Source: SURF-21 sp964529285 (GTDB lineage Bacteria > Actinomycetota > Geothermincolia > Geothermincolales > RBG-13-55-18). From it: a stretch of 64,000 nt of DNA. The notes below the pieces were generated by a model that saw only the letters and a list, made by a program, of their open reading frames with translations, was not told the origin of the DNA and searched no databases. The stretch lies in assembly GCA_964529285.1 (NCBI GenBank), contig CAZGWK010000007.1, positions 20,792 to 84,791 of the forward strand, written 5' to 3'. A program made the translations under genes and the position numbers. Below, one piece after another: positions 52,156 through 60,475 of this stretch. Positions within the stretch are counted from its first letter, which is position 1. The number at the start of each line of letters is the position of its first letter.

Positions 52156-53556
52156 TTAAGCTACCAGTTCAACGAGCCTCTCCAGCCCGAGGAAGCGGGA
52201 GCCCTTAATCAGGACCACGTCACCGGGCTCGATAATGGCCCGCAGTATCTGTGACGCCTTGTCAACGCCATCGGTGACAAATATGCTGCCCCGGGGCAAG
52301 CCCTTCTCTCGGGCCGCCTGTGCGGTCTTGCGCGACTTCCTGCCCACCGTGATGAGGATATCGGTACCGTAATCCACGGCCAGCTTCCCCAATTCCTGAT
52401 GGGCTTTTTCCGACACTGGGCCCAGTTCCCCCATATCTCCGAGCACGGCGATGGCTCTCTTCTGGCGGGAGATATCGCCTAGAGCCATCAGGGCCGAGCG
52501 CATGGAGACGGGGTTGGCGTTGTAGGCGTCGTTGATGATGGTGATCTCCTCAGGTTTATTGATCATCTCCATCCTCCATCCTGTCGTTTCGGCATTTGCA
52601 ATCCCTTCGGCAACGCTTTTCATATCAACCCCCATGATCTTTCCTACCGCCGCGGCCGCCAGCGCGTTTTCCACGTTGTGACGACCGGGCAATGGTATTG
52701 CGATTCTCGTTTTATCACCTCCTTTCGACTGTAAGTTGAATTTTACCTTCCCATTTTTATCCACCTCGACCTCGTCGGCCCGCACGTCGGCCCGGCGTGA
52801 ATACCCGAAGGTCACCACCGGGCAGGGACTCATTCCGCGCAGGAAATCCGCGTAATCGTCGTCCGCGTTGATAACCGCCCTGCCCGTGCGGGGCAGGCAT
52901 TCCAGCAGCTCCGCTTTGGCACTGGCCAGCCTTTCGCGTGTTCGGAAGTACTGCATGTGGGTCCACCCGATATTGGTGATCACCCCTATCTCAGGGCGAG
53001 CAAAGGCGCACAGCTCTCTGAGGTGACCGCTCCCCCGCGAGCCCATCTCTAGCACCATGTAATCCGTGTCAGCGCCGCTCTCCAGCACCGTCAAGGGGAC
53101 TCCTATCTCGTTGTTGAAACTGCCCCTGGACGCGGTCACCTTTCCCGCAAGACCCAGCACCGCGGCGGTGAAATCCTTGCTCAGGGTCTTACCGGTGGAG
53201 CCGGTTATCCCCACGACCCTGGCCGGGCTTATCTCCCTCTGCCGTGATGCCAGCCTGGTGAGGGCTACTGTGGTGGAGCGCGCGCGCAGCACAGCCGCAC
53301 CCCTCTCGCACGCCAGGTCCAGGACCAGGGGCGAGATGCGCGACACGAGCAGTGCGGCCGCTCCCCGCTCAAGCGCCTGCTCCAGGAAATCGTGGGCATC
53401 GTAGCGCTGGCCCTTCAGGGCCACGAATAGCGCGCCTTTCGCGATGGTTCGCGTATCCGTAGATACGCGAACCATCGGGCGGGAAGGCTTTCTCCCCTCC
53501 AGGAGCAACGTCGCTCCGGCCGCCTGTGCGATCTCGCCGGCGTGCATGGGTATCAT
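52156..53556 (-). CDS. murF: UDP-N-acetylmuramoyl-tripeptide-D-alanyl-D-alanine ligase
   Basis: Adds D-Ala-D-Ala to the UDP-MurNAc tripeptide. The 466-residue protein has the N-terminal segment VSTDTRTIAKGALFVALKG, the P-loop GITGSTGKT (with Ser where MurC-E have Asn or His) and INDAYNANPVSMRSAL. ATG 53556 overlaps the murE stop (ATGA). A perfect 15-bp hairpin lies inside the gene near codons 27-38. Confidence 0.96.
   Translation of the reverse strand: MIPMHAGEIAQAAGATLLLEGRKPSRPMVRVSTDTRTIAKGALFVALKGQRYDAHDFLEQALERGAAALLVSRISPLVLDLACERGAAVLRARSTTVALTRLASRQREISPARVVGITGSTGKTLSKDFTAAVLGLAGKVTASRGSFNNEIGVPLTVLESGADTDYMVLEMGSRGSGHLRELCAFARPEIGVITNIGWTHMQYFRTRERLASAKAELLECLPRTGRAVINADDDYADFLRGMSPCPVVTFGYSRRADVRADEVEVDKNGKVKFNLQSKGGDKTRIAIPLPGRHNVENALAAAAVGKIMGVDMKSVAEGIANAETTGWRMEMINKPEEITIINDAYNANPVSMRSALMALGDISRQKRAIAVLGDMGELGPVSEKAHQELGKLAVDYGTDILITVGRKSRKTAQAAREKGLPRGSIFVTDGVDKASQILRAIIEPGDVVLIKGSRFLGLERLVELVA
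53443..53476. repeat. Perfect 15-bp inverted repeat inside murF
   Basis: GATGGTTCGCGTATC (53443-53457) and its exact complement GATACGCGAACCATC (53462-53476) are separated by 4 bp. It encodes the MVRVSTDTRTIA region, so codon choice keeps the stem perfect. In the murF mRNA it would form a very stable hairpin close to the start codon. Confidence 0.85.
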
Positions 53557-55046
53557 GGACTTCCCGCCCTTTTCCTCAATGCGGACCTCGCCTCCTCGAC
53601 GTCGTCGAAGGGAATTATCCTGTCCGCGAATATCTGACCTTTTTCGTGTCCCTTTCCGGCTATCACCACCGCATCGCCTTTGCACGCCTCGAATATCGCC
53701 GCCTCTATGGCCTCCCGCCTGTCGCCGATAACCGCATAAGGCGCTCCACCGCCCGCGGCGCGCGTCCCTGCTTCGATCTCCTTTATGATGGCCAGCGGCT
53801 CTTCGCTGCGCGGGTTATCCGATGTCAGTATGACCATGTCGGCCTCCTGCACCGCTATCTTCCCCATCATGGGGCGCTTAGCGCGATCGCGATCTCCGCC
53901 GCAACCGAAGACGGCGATCACCTTTCCCGGAGTTATCTCTCGCGCCGCCTGCAGCACGCGCCTCAGGGAGTCGGGGGTGTGTGCGTAATCCACGAGCACC
54001 GCGAATTCCTGTCCTTCCTCCACCGCCTGGAACCTGCCGGGAACGCCATGCTGGGACAGAATCCCTTCCAGGGACGACGATGCGTCAATCCCCAGCATGA
54101 TGCAGGCACCCAGGGCTGCCAGGATGTTGTACAGGTTGAAGCGGCCGGTAAGCGCGGTGTTTCCCTGCCAGCTCTCGCCGCCATACGCCACTTCCACGCG
54201 GCTCCTCTTCAGGCCGGATTCCACAAGCTTCCCCCGCAGTTCCGCCTCCTCGCTCACCCCGAAGGTCAACGGCCTGCCGGCTGTCCGCTTTTCCAGGCGC
54301 CGTCCGCTGGGGTCGTCCACGTTGATGACCGCCGCACGTGCTCCCAGGCCGCCCATGGAGCCGGGCAGGAAGAGGCGCTCTTTCGCCCGGTAGTACCCTT
54401 CCATGTCAGCGTGAAAATCCAGGTGGTCCTGGCTCAGGTTGGTGAACACCCCAACCTGGAATTCGCAGGCATCCACGCGGTTCAGCGCCAGGGCATGAGA
54501 GGAAACCTCCATGCTCGCCGTCTCGCACCCCGCGTCCACCATGGCCGCCAGAATCTCCTGCAGGTCAGCGGACTCCGGTGTAGTCCTTACCACGGGGAGC
54601 TCGCTTCCGGCAACGCGGTACACCACCGTCCCGATCAGGCCGGAAACCATTCCGGCCCGAGCCGCGGCCGCTTCCACCAGGTGTGCGGTGGTGGTCTTGC
54701 CGTTGGTGCCGGTCACGCCTATCAGCGCCAATTTGCCGCTGGGATGCCCCCAGAAGCGGTCGGAGAGCTGCGCCATGGCCATGCGCGTATTCTCCGTCCT
54801 GACCACCGGCGTTGCGCTAAGGTTCGCGGGATGCTCTCGTCCCTCCTCCACCACCAGGGCCGCCGCTCCCCTCTCCAGCGCCTCTTTAATATATAGATGG
54901 CCGTCCGTCACCAGGCCCGGTACCGCCACGAAGAGATCGCCCCGTTTGACCCTCTGGGAGTAGTAAGCTATGCCCGCGATCTCCACGTCGCCCGGACCCT
55001 CCAGGCGCAGGCCCTCCAGGCCGGACAGTATTTCGCTCAACCTCAT
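53553..55046 (-). CDS. murE: UDP-N-acetylmuramoyl-tripeptide synthetase
   Basis: Adds the diamino acid to UDP-MurNAc-L-Ala-D-Glu. The 497-residue protein has the P-loop GTNGKTTTAHLVEAAAARAG, LSQDHLDFH and YAHTPDSL. The specificity motif reads TSDNPRSEEP; the DNPR form is the one linked to meso-diaminopimelate use rather than lysine. ATG 55046 overlaps the ftsI stop (ATGA). Confidence 0.97.
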   Translation of the reverse strand: MRLSEILSGLEGLRLEGPGDVEIAGIAYYSQRVKRGDLFVAVPGLVTDGHLYIKEALERGAAALVVEEGREHPANLSATPVVRTENTRMAMAQLSDRFWGHPSGKLALIGVTGTNGKTTTAHLVEAAAARAGMVSGLIGTVVYRVAGSELPVVRTTPESADLQEILAAMVDAGCETASMEVSSHALALNRVDACEFQVGVFTNLSQDHLDFHADMEGYYRAKERLFLPGSMGGLGARAAVINVDDPSGRRLEKRTAGRPLTFGVSEEAELRGKLVESGLKRSRVEVAYGGESWQGNTALTGRFNLYNILAALGACIMLGIDASSSLEGILSQHGVPGRFQAVEEGQEFAVLVDYAHTPDSLRRVLQAAREITPGKVIAVFGCGGDRDRAKRPMMGKIAVQEADMVILTSDNPRSEEPLAIIKEIEAGTRAAGGGAPYAVIGDRREAIEAAIFEACKGDAVVIAGKGHEKGQIFADRIIPFDDVEEARSALRKRAGSP

Positions 55047-56758
55047 TGCAAGACCACCTTGTCCCTGGTGTTTACCTTTTCGGCGCTCGGAGTGACCTTC
55101 AGGTGCTGCAGGGAGAACTCCATTACCCGCGAGAAACAGGGGGCGGCCGCGAGCCCTCCGTACATGGTCTCCGGTTCGTCCAGGGTGATCACCGCTACCA
55201 GGCGCGGGTCATCGCTCGGCGCCAGCCCCGAGAATGTAGCCACGTAAGCTTCACGGTAGCCGCCCGCTGGGCCCGGTTTCATGGCGGTGCCGGTCTTACC
55301 CGCGCAGTTATACAGCGTCATCGCCGCGCGGGACCCGGTCCCGATCCTCACCGCTTCCTCGAGGATGTAGCGGAGGGATGCCGCCGCGTTCTCGGAGATG
55401 ATCCTCTCTCCCTCGGGCGCCACGTATTCCTCGAACTCGTTGCGGATATCAATCTTGCGCATGAGGAAATGCGGCGTCACCTTGATGCCGCCGTTGGCGA
55501 CCGCGGCGGTGAGCACGGCGAGTTGCAGCGGGGTCACCGATATGCCCTGCCCGATGGCTATGGTAGGCAGCGAGGTGAGCGACCAGTCCCCGAGGTCCAG
55601 CACCATGCCGGGATTCTCTCCTGGAAAATCCACTCCCGTCGTGTTTCCCAACCCGCATCTGTCTATATATTCGCTGAGCGCTTCCTTACCCAGTGCCTGC
55701 GCGGTCTTTATGGTGCCGATGTTCGACGAATAGGCGATGATCTCCGTAAAGGTCATGTCGCTCTTGAGCATGGGATGATCGTCGGTGAACTCGTATTCCC
55801 CTATCTGGATGGAGCGCGGCACGTTGAGCACCGAACCCGGGGTAACCACCTGTTCCTGCAGCGATGCCATGGCGGTGAGGATCTTGAGTACCGAACCGGG
55901 CTCGAAGGCGTCGGTGACCGGCTGCGTCCTGGTTATCTCGGGCGGCACCTTGTAGAAAAGGTTGAGGTCGAAGTCGGGTATTACGGCCATGGCGAGGATC
56001 TCCCCGGTGCTGCAATCCATGACCAGTCCCGAGCCGCTCCTGGCTCCGCTTTCCTCCACCGAAGCAGCGAGCTGTTCCTGCAGCTTGAACTGGATCTCCG
56101 TGTCGATGGTCAACTGGATATCGCTGCCGTCCACCGGGGACCTGATCATCTCGGTGACCCCGGGTATGGGCTCGCCCATGGGATCGATCTCCACGCCCGC
56201 TTCCCCCGCTACCCCCGCCAGGTCGGCGTCGTACTGCAGCTCGAGCCCGGAGAGTCCGACGTTGTCGGTGCCTACGAAGCCTATGACCTGCGCCGCCAGC
56301 GCCGCGTGCGGGTAATACCTCTTGCTCTCCTTCTCCAGCCCTATCCCCGCGAGCCCCAGGGCTTCGATCTCCTCGGCGACCTCGGGGCTTACCTTCCTCT
56401 CGATATAGACGAAGCCGCCGTCCGAGCGCAGTATTTCCTCTATTTCCTCCCGGGGCCTCTGCATGACCAGGGAGAGCTCGGCCGCGGACAGCTGCGCGTC
56501 CTCAATCAGGTACGGGGTGGCATATATGGAATAGGCTTCCTTACTGATGGCCAGGACCTCTCCCTCGCGGTCGAGGATGCAACCGCGGCGTGGGTTGAGG
56601 TCGGTGAGCTGGAATCTCTGTTCCTGGGCCAGGTCTTTAAAGCGGTCCGCCTTGACCACCTGGAGGTCGACGAGGCGGTAAGCGATCAAGCCGATGCCCA
56701 ACAGTAGCACCAGGGCTGCCAGGTTCATCCTGGCATCCCTTTTTCTTCCTTTAGACAC
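55043..56758 (-). CDS. ftsI: Septal penicillin-binding protein (FtsI/PBP3-type transpeptidase)
   Basis: Cross-links peptidoglycan at the division site with FtsW. Of 571 residues, a membrane helix spans about 12-30, a class B dimerisation domain follows, and the transpeptidase domain has Ser289/Lys292 (EPGSVLKI), SSN at 344-346 and KTG at 488-490. No PASTA domain is present. GTG 56758 is the start. A gap of 107 bp separates it from ftsL. Confidence 0.96.
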   Translation of the reverse strand: MSKGRKRDARMNLAALVLLLGIGLIAYRLVDLQVVKADRFKDLAQEQRFQLTDLNPRRGCILDREGEVLAISKEAYSIYATPYLIEDAQLSAAELSLVMQRPREEIEEILRSDGGFVYIERKVSPEVAEEIEALGLAGIGLEKESKRYYPHAALAAQVIGFVGTDNVGLSGLELQYDADLAGVAGEAGVEIDPMGEPIPGVTEMIRSPVDGSDIQLTIDTEIQFKLQEQLAASVEESGARSGSGLVMDCSTGEILAMAVIPDFDLNLFYKVPPEITRTQPVTDAFEPGSVLKILTAMASLQEQVVTPGSVLNVPRSIQIGEYEFTDDHPMLKSDMTFTEIIAYSSNIGTIKTAQALGKEALSEYIDRCGLGNTTGVDFPGENPGMVLDLGDWSLTSLPTIAIGQGISVTPLQLAVLTAAVANGGIKVTPHFLMRKIDIRNEFEEYVAPEGERIISENAAASLRYILEEAVRIGTGSRAAMTLYNCAGKTGTAMKPGPAGGYREAYVATFSGLAPSDDPRLVAVITLDEPETMYGGLAAAPCFSRVMEFSLQHLKVTPSAEKVNTRDKVVLQ

Positions 56759-56865
56759 CTCGTCCTCCCTGGATGCCTCTTTATTCGTGAAACCTTTTTG
56801 CCGCCCTAAAACGGGGTTCGCCGCGCCAGCTTAAAACACCTTTTCGCTCGCACTGCTGTAATGCC

Positions 56866-57333
56866 TTACGGCCCCCTCTGCGCCGCGTCGCTTACCATCC
56901 CCTCCTCACTGGTCCGCCTCTCCTGTTCCTGTAGTTTCGCGGTCCTGTAAGCAGGGGTCTCCAGGTATTCCGTGTGGGTCACCGGGACCATATTCAACTG
57001 CTCGACCGCTATCTTCTCGATGCGTGCCGGTGATTCCAGCGACGCGACCTCGACCCTCATCGCCTCCTGCTGGCGCCTCTCCAGATCTATCTGTTTCTCT
57101 ATCTCCCTTACCTTCATCTCGTTCTGTACCATTATGACGTGCAGGCAGATGCTGAACATGAACAACCCGCTGACGAAAGCCGCTACGCAGATGAAACAGA
57201 CGAAGACCTTGCGCATCCTGTGCTGATCATCGGCGCACCCGTACTCGCGCGCGCCTGCATCAATCCGCCCGTAACGCTTCTCCTGCGGGGCGGTATTATG
57301 CTCCTGTCCCTTCCATTCCAGCGCCAGCGACAT
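56866..57333 (-). CDS. ftsL: FtsL-like divisome protein
   Basis: A small bitopic protein between rsmH and ftsI. The 155-residue sequence has a hydrophilic N-terminal part, one membrane helix (about 44-68, VCFICVAAFVSGLFMFSICL) and an extracellular coiled coil (EMKVREIEKQIDLERRQQEA), then a short IEKIAVEQLNMV motif as in FtsL/DivIC. Identification rests on position and topology. ATG 57333 follows AGGTAGGAAGAT. Confidence 0.85.
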   Translation of the reverse strand: MSLALEWKGQEHNTAPQEKRYGRIDAGAREYGCADDQHRMRKVFVCFICVAAFVSGLFMFSICLHVIMVQNEMKVREIEKQIDLERRQQEAMRVEVASLESPARIEKIAVEQLNMVPVTHTEYLETPAYRTAKLQEQERRTSEEGMVSDAAQRGP

Positions 57334-57339
57334 ATCTTC

Positions 57340-58278
57340 CTACCTCTTGCGAACCGCCCGCAGTTTAGCGCTGCGGGCACGCGGGTTTGTCTTTATCTCC
57401 TGTGCCGAGGGCTGCACGGGCTTGCGCGTGAGGATACGCAGCTCTTCACGCGCTCCGCAAGTACAATCCTCTTCCGCTCCACATGCGCAGTGCGTGCCCC
57501 TCTCGGCGAAGAATCTCTTCACTATCCTGTCCTCGAGCGAGTGATAAGAGACGGCGACCAGGCTGCCTCCGCTGCGAAGTGCGCTTGCTGCCTGCGGTAG
57601 GGTTTCCTGTAATTCGCGCAACTCGCCGTTCACCTCCATCCTCAAGGCCTGGAACGTCCTCCTCGCCGGGTGACCGCCCGTGCGGCGGGCCGCGGCGGGG
57701 ATGGACTCCTTTACAATCTCAGCAAGTCTATCCGTGGTGTCGATGGGCGCGCGCTTTCGCGCGAGAGCGATGCCCCGAGCGATACGGGCAGCCCAACGCT
57801 CCTCGCCGTATGCGCGGATAATACGCGCCAGCTCTCTCTCCTCATAGCCGTTCACCACCTTCCAGGCATCCAGCTCCTGCCCAGTATCCATGCGCATGTC
57901 CAGCCGCGCCGGCTGGCGGAAGGAAAAACCCCTCTGCGCCTCCTCCAGTTGTAGTGCGGACACGCCCAGATCGAAGAGTATGCCGTCCACCGCCTCCAGC
58001 TCCAACTCCTCCAGGACCTCCCCCAGCCGCGCGAAGCCCGTGTGATACAGGACAACGCAGCCGTATTCCCGCAGGCGTTCCTGCGCTCTCCGCAGCGCCT
58101 GCATATCCCGGTCCAGACCGATCAGGCAACCCTCTCCCCCCATTTCCTCGAGTAGAGCCAGGGCATGCCCTCCCTCGCCGAGGGTGCTGTCCACGAGAAC
58201 GTCTCCGGGCCGGGGGCGCATAAAGCCCACGACCTCCGCGAGCATGACCGGTACATGCCTGACCTCATCTTCGTCCAT
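57340..58278 (-). CDS. rsmH: 16S rRNA (cytosine-1402 N4) methyltransferase
   Basis: Methylates C1402 in the 16S rRNA decoding site using SAM. The 312-residue protein has HVPVMLAEVV, VDSTLGEGGHAL (SAM site), LFDLGVSALQLEEAQRGFSF and SYHSLEDRIVKRFF. Its ribosome-binding site is weak. A 33-codon ORF with a strong site ends inside its first codons, suggesting coupled translation. Confidence 0.97.
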   Translation of the reverse strand: MDEDEVRHVPVMLAEVVGFMRPRPGDVLVDSTLGEGGHALALLEEMGGEGCLIGLDRDMQALRRAQERLREYGCVVLYHTGFARLGEVLEELELEAVDGILFDLGVSALQLEEAQRGFSFRQPARLDMRMDTGQELDAWKVVNGYEERELARIIRAYGEERWAARIARGIALARKRAPIDTTDRLAEIVKESIPAAARRTGGHPARRTFQALRMEVNGELRELQETLPQAASALRSGGSLVAVSYHSLEDRIVKRFFAERGTHCACGAEEDCTCGAREELRILTRKPVQPSAQEIKTNPRARSAKLRAVRKR

Positions 58279-58366
58279 TGATCTCTACAAGATGGCGCAG
58301 GGTGCGATACGCTTCGCTTTCCCGGCGCGGCCAGTGGCGGCGGCCCTGCATGATTATCTCCAGCAT
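58265..58366 (-). CDS. Short ORF between mraZ and rsmH
   Basis: A possible 33-residue basic peptide (MLEIIMQGRRHWPRRES...). ATG 58366 has a strong ribosome-binding site (GGAGGAAAGGACC), much better than that of rsmH. The TGA stop lies 14 bases inside rsmH (in ATGGACGAAGATGA). It may be a coupling leader peptide rather than a functional protein. No homologue is recognised. Confidence 0.45.
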   Translation of the reverse strand: MLEIIMQGRRHWPRRESEAYRTLRHLVEINGRR

Positions 58367-58395
58367 GGTCCTTTCCTCCTCCGTCCCGGCCTTTA

Positions 58396-58827
58396 CTAAA
58401 AACCGAACTCCGATAGCTTCTCTGCCGTCTGCTCGAAGCGGTCGAGCCCTCCGCGCGTGGATTCGGCCCAGCGGTCCCGGTCCCAAATCTCCACGCGGTT
58501 CATCATCCCCACCACCTCGACTTCGCGATCCAGCCCCGCCACCTCGCGCAGCTTGGGCGGGATGGTCAGGCGGCCCTGGCGGTCCGGGGCGCCTTCGTAA
58601 GCGTGCCCGAAGAACACGCGGCTGAACTCCCTCTTCTCGGCGCTCCCCTCGGGGAGGGCCTGTATGCGCTCTGCCATCTTCTCGAACTCGCCGCGGGGAA
58701 AAACCGCCACGCAGTGCTCCAGCCAGCGGGCCATCACCACTCCCTCCTCGAGCTTTGCCCGGAATTTCGATGGCATGATGATGCGACCCTTGTCATCCAG
58801 TGCGTGTTCGAACGACCCGAAAAACAT
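58396..58827 (-). CDS. mraZ: Transcriptional regulator MraZ
   Basis: An AbrB-like repressor/activator of the dcw operon. The 143-residue protein has two MraZ repeats, each ending in a DxKGR/DRQGR motif (HALDDKGRIIMPSKFRAKL and GAPDRQGRLTIPPKLRE). It is the first gene of the cluster and should bind the TGG repeats at 58914-58955 in its own promoter. Confidence 0.96.
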   Translation of the reverse strand: MFFGSFEHALDDKGRIIMPSKFRAKLEEGVVMARWLEHCVAVFPRGEFEKMAERIQALPEGSAEKREFSRVFFGHAYEGAPDRQGRLTIPPKLREVAGLDREVEVVGMMNRVEIWDRDRWAESTRGGLDRFEQTAEKLSEFGF

Positions 58828-58913
58828 TCTGCCTTAACCTCGTTCTCCTCTTGCTCCTATCCCCTGCCGCCCAGATGGGCCTTCTCCCCCACCATTACTC
58901 CACGTGTAGCGGC

Positions 58914-58955
58914 CTATTCTCCATTGTGCTCCATTATATACCACTTTTCTCCATT
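58914..58955 (-). promoter_or_regulatory. mraZ promoter with four-repeat MraZ operator
   Basis: On the minus strand four blocks follow with an exact 10-bp period: TGGAGAAAAG, TGGTATATAA, TGGAGCACAA, TGGAGAATAG. This matches the spacing of known MraZ boxes (TGGGN-type repeats every 10 bp). A TATAAT lies within the second and third blocks (58933-58938), so MraZ binding would cover the -10. The rest of the 58828-59163 gap shows no gene. Confidence 0.75.
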
Positions 58956-59163
58956 ACGTCTATATATTCGACCCTGAAAACGAAAAAATCAACCACTTTT
59001 TAGTGCGATTTCGCTTAAACGCAACATGGTGTGGTCATTTCCCCCGAACGAGCACAACCCATTGAATTTGAGGTGGATCGATTCGGGGCAAGAACCAAGG
59101 GCTCTTCCTGTTTCCCGAAGGGTGGAGCGATCGAACGGAACAGAGGTCGTTAAATCTACCAGA

Positions 59164-60456
59164 TCAGGAAGATATCGGCAGGAGGTCCTGGGGCCCCTCG
59201 GTCGCCTGCGCCTTGGCCTTGAGCCATTTCTCCACCAGGTAGGGCTTGAGCCACTCGAACTCCTCCGCCTGGCGCTGCACCAGCTGTTCGGCCTCCATGG
59301 AGGTCATGTTACGCGTCCTGATGGCGGTATCGGCCGTACGCGCGCAGTACAGGGGCACCAGGGACTGCACGAGTTCCCGGCGGGATACGTCGCAATCGAA
59401 GTTGTAGGACACGGCGAAGTCGTAAACGATCTTCGCCCACAGGTTCTCGGGGAACGAGAAGTCGTCTTCCTTCGGCGCCTGTACGGCGTAGGAGACCTCC
59501 AGCATGTTCGCGGGCTCCAGTACCTGTTCCCACATATCGCGATAATCGCGGTAACCGGTCTCGAAATGGTCTGTGAGGTTCTCCACGCTGATCTCCATGA
59601 TGGCTGGCTCCTCGTACCTCACGTCTCCGAAGATGCGCGTGGCGTTCGAGCCCTTCACCCTCATCCATTTCACCTCGTGCAGCCCCATGAGGTAGAAGAT
59701 GGTGGAGGCCACTTGAGTGAACATGGATCCAAGGTCGCTCCCGGGGTCCTTTACGTTGTGGATCTTGACCCCCATGGCCGACTGGCAGACGCGGAAACCC
59801 TCGGTGAGCGCGGTGGTGGTCATCCAGATGTCGATGCCGAATTTGGCGATGTCGGTCTTCCACACGTCCATGTGCGAGTAGAGCAGGGCCAGCGAGCCGG
59901 TGAAACCGAAGTCGCCGCCGATGGGCTGGCGGATGCGCCTGCCGTACAGCGCCTGGGTAAGAGGATAAGCCAGGCCGTTGGTTATAGTGCCATCGTACTT
60001 ATGCCGGATGTAATAAGGCGCCACGAATCCGTAGCTGTTGTTCCACACCGGCTCACCCAGCAGGCGGATCCATTCCGGGGTGATGCTGCGCAGGTCGGAA
60101 TCGACCACTATGCAGATGCGCGCACGCAGGCGGCTGGCGATCTCGAAGATGGCGTTGAAAGCCGAACCCTTTCCCGGCAGGCCCCTGTAGGGCGTGACGA
60201 TCTTCTGCACCTCGGGTGGGACCGGTGTCTGCATCACCACTTCTACCGTATCGTCAGTGGAGCCGCCGTCTGAGTTTACGATCACCGGCCGCAGGCCGGG
60301 GAAGTACCTGGCCATGCCCTCGCCCGCCGTTCGCACCACGTGAGCGATAGTGTCCGCGTTGCGGAAGCTGGGGATGCCGACCACGATGTCGGCGCATGCG
60401 ATATCCTCACAACGCTTTATGACCTCGGGATCGAGGACGCTGCGCGATTCGGCCAT
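59164..60456 (-). CDS. Family 2/81-type glycosyltransferase
   Basis: A GT-A fold enzyme of 430 residues. The N-terminal part has VGIPSFRNADTI and NSDGGSTDDT (nucleotide-sugar binding), GLPGKGSAFNA, and VVDSDLRS carrying the metal-binding DxD. The overall form resembles glucosyl-3-phosphoglycerate or mannosylglycerate synthase-like enzymes (GT81/78), with a C-terminal helical part, but the acceptor is unknown. There are no membrane helices. It forms an operon with the upstream glycosyltransferase (19-bp gap). Confidence 0.82.
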   Translation of the reverse strand: MAESRSVLDPEVIKRCEDIACADIVVGIPSFRNADTIAHVVRTAGEGMARYFPGLRPVIVNSDGGSTDDTVEVVMQTPVPPEVQKIVTPYRGLPGKGSAFNAIFEIASRLRARICIVVDSDLRSITPEWIRLLGEPVWNNSYGFVAPYYIRHKYDGTITNGLAYPLTQALYGRRIRQPIGGDFGFTGSLALLYSHMDVWKTDIAKFGIDIWMTTTALTEGFRVCQSAMGVKIHNVKDPGSDLGSMFTQVASTIFYLMGLHEVKWMRVKGSNATRIFGDVRYEEPAIMEISVENLTDHFETGYRDYRDMWEQVLEPANMLEVSYAVQAPKEDDFSFPENLWAKIVYDFAVSYNFDCDVSRRELVQSLVPLYCARTADTAIRTRNMTSMEAEQLVQRQAEEFEWLKPYLVEKWLKAKAQATEGPQDLLPISS

Positions 60457-60475
60457 GTCTACCCACTCACCTTTT

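Noticed and set aside
55046..56707. 553-codon open frame on the plus strand opposite ftsI
   Set aside because: It mirrors ftsI codon by codon, because GC-rich third positions keep the antisense frame open. It has no domain and no ribosome-binding site.
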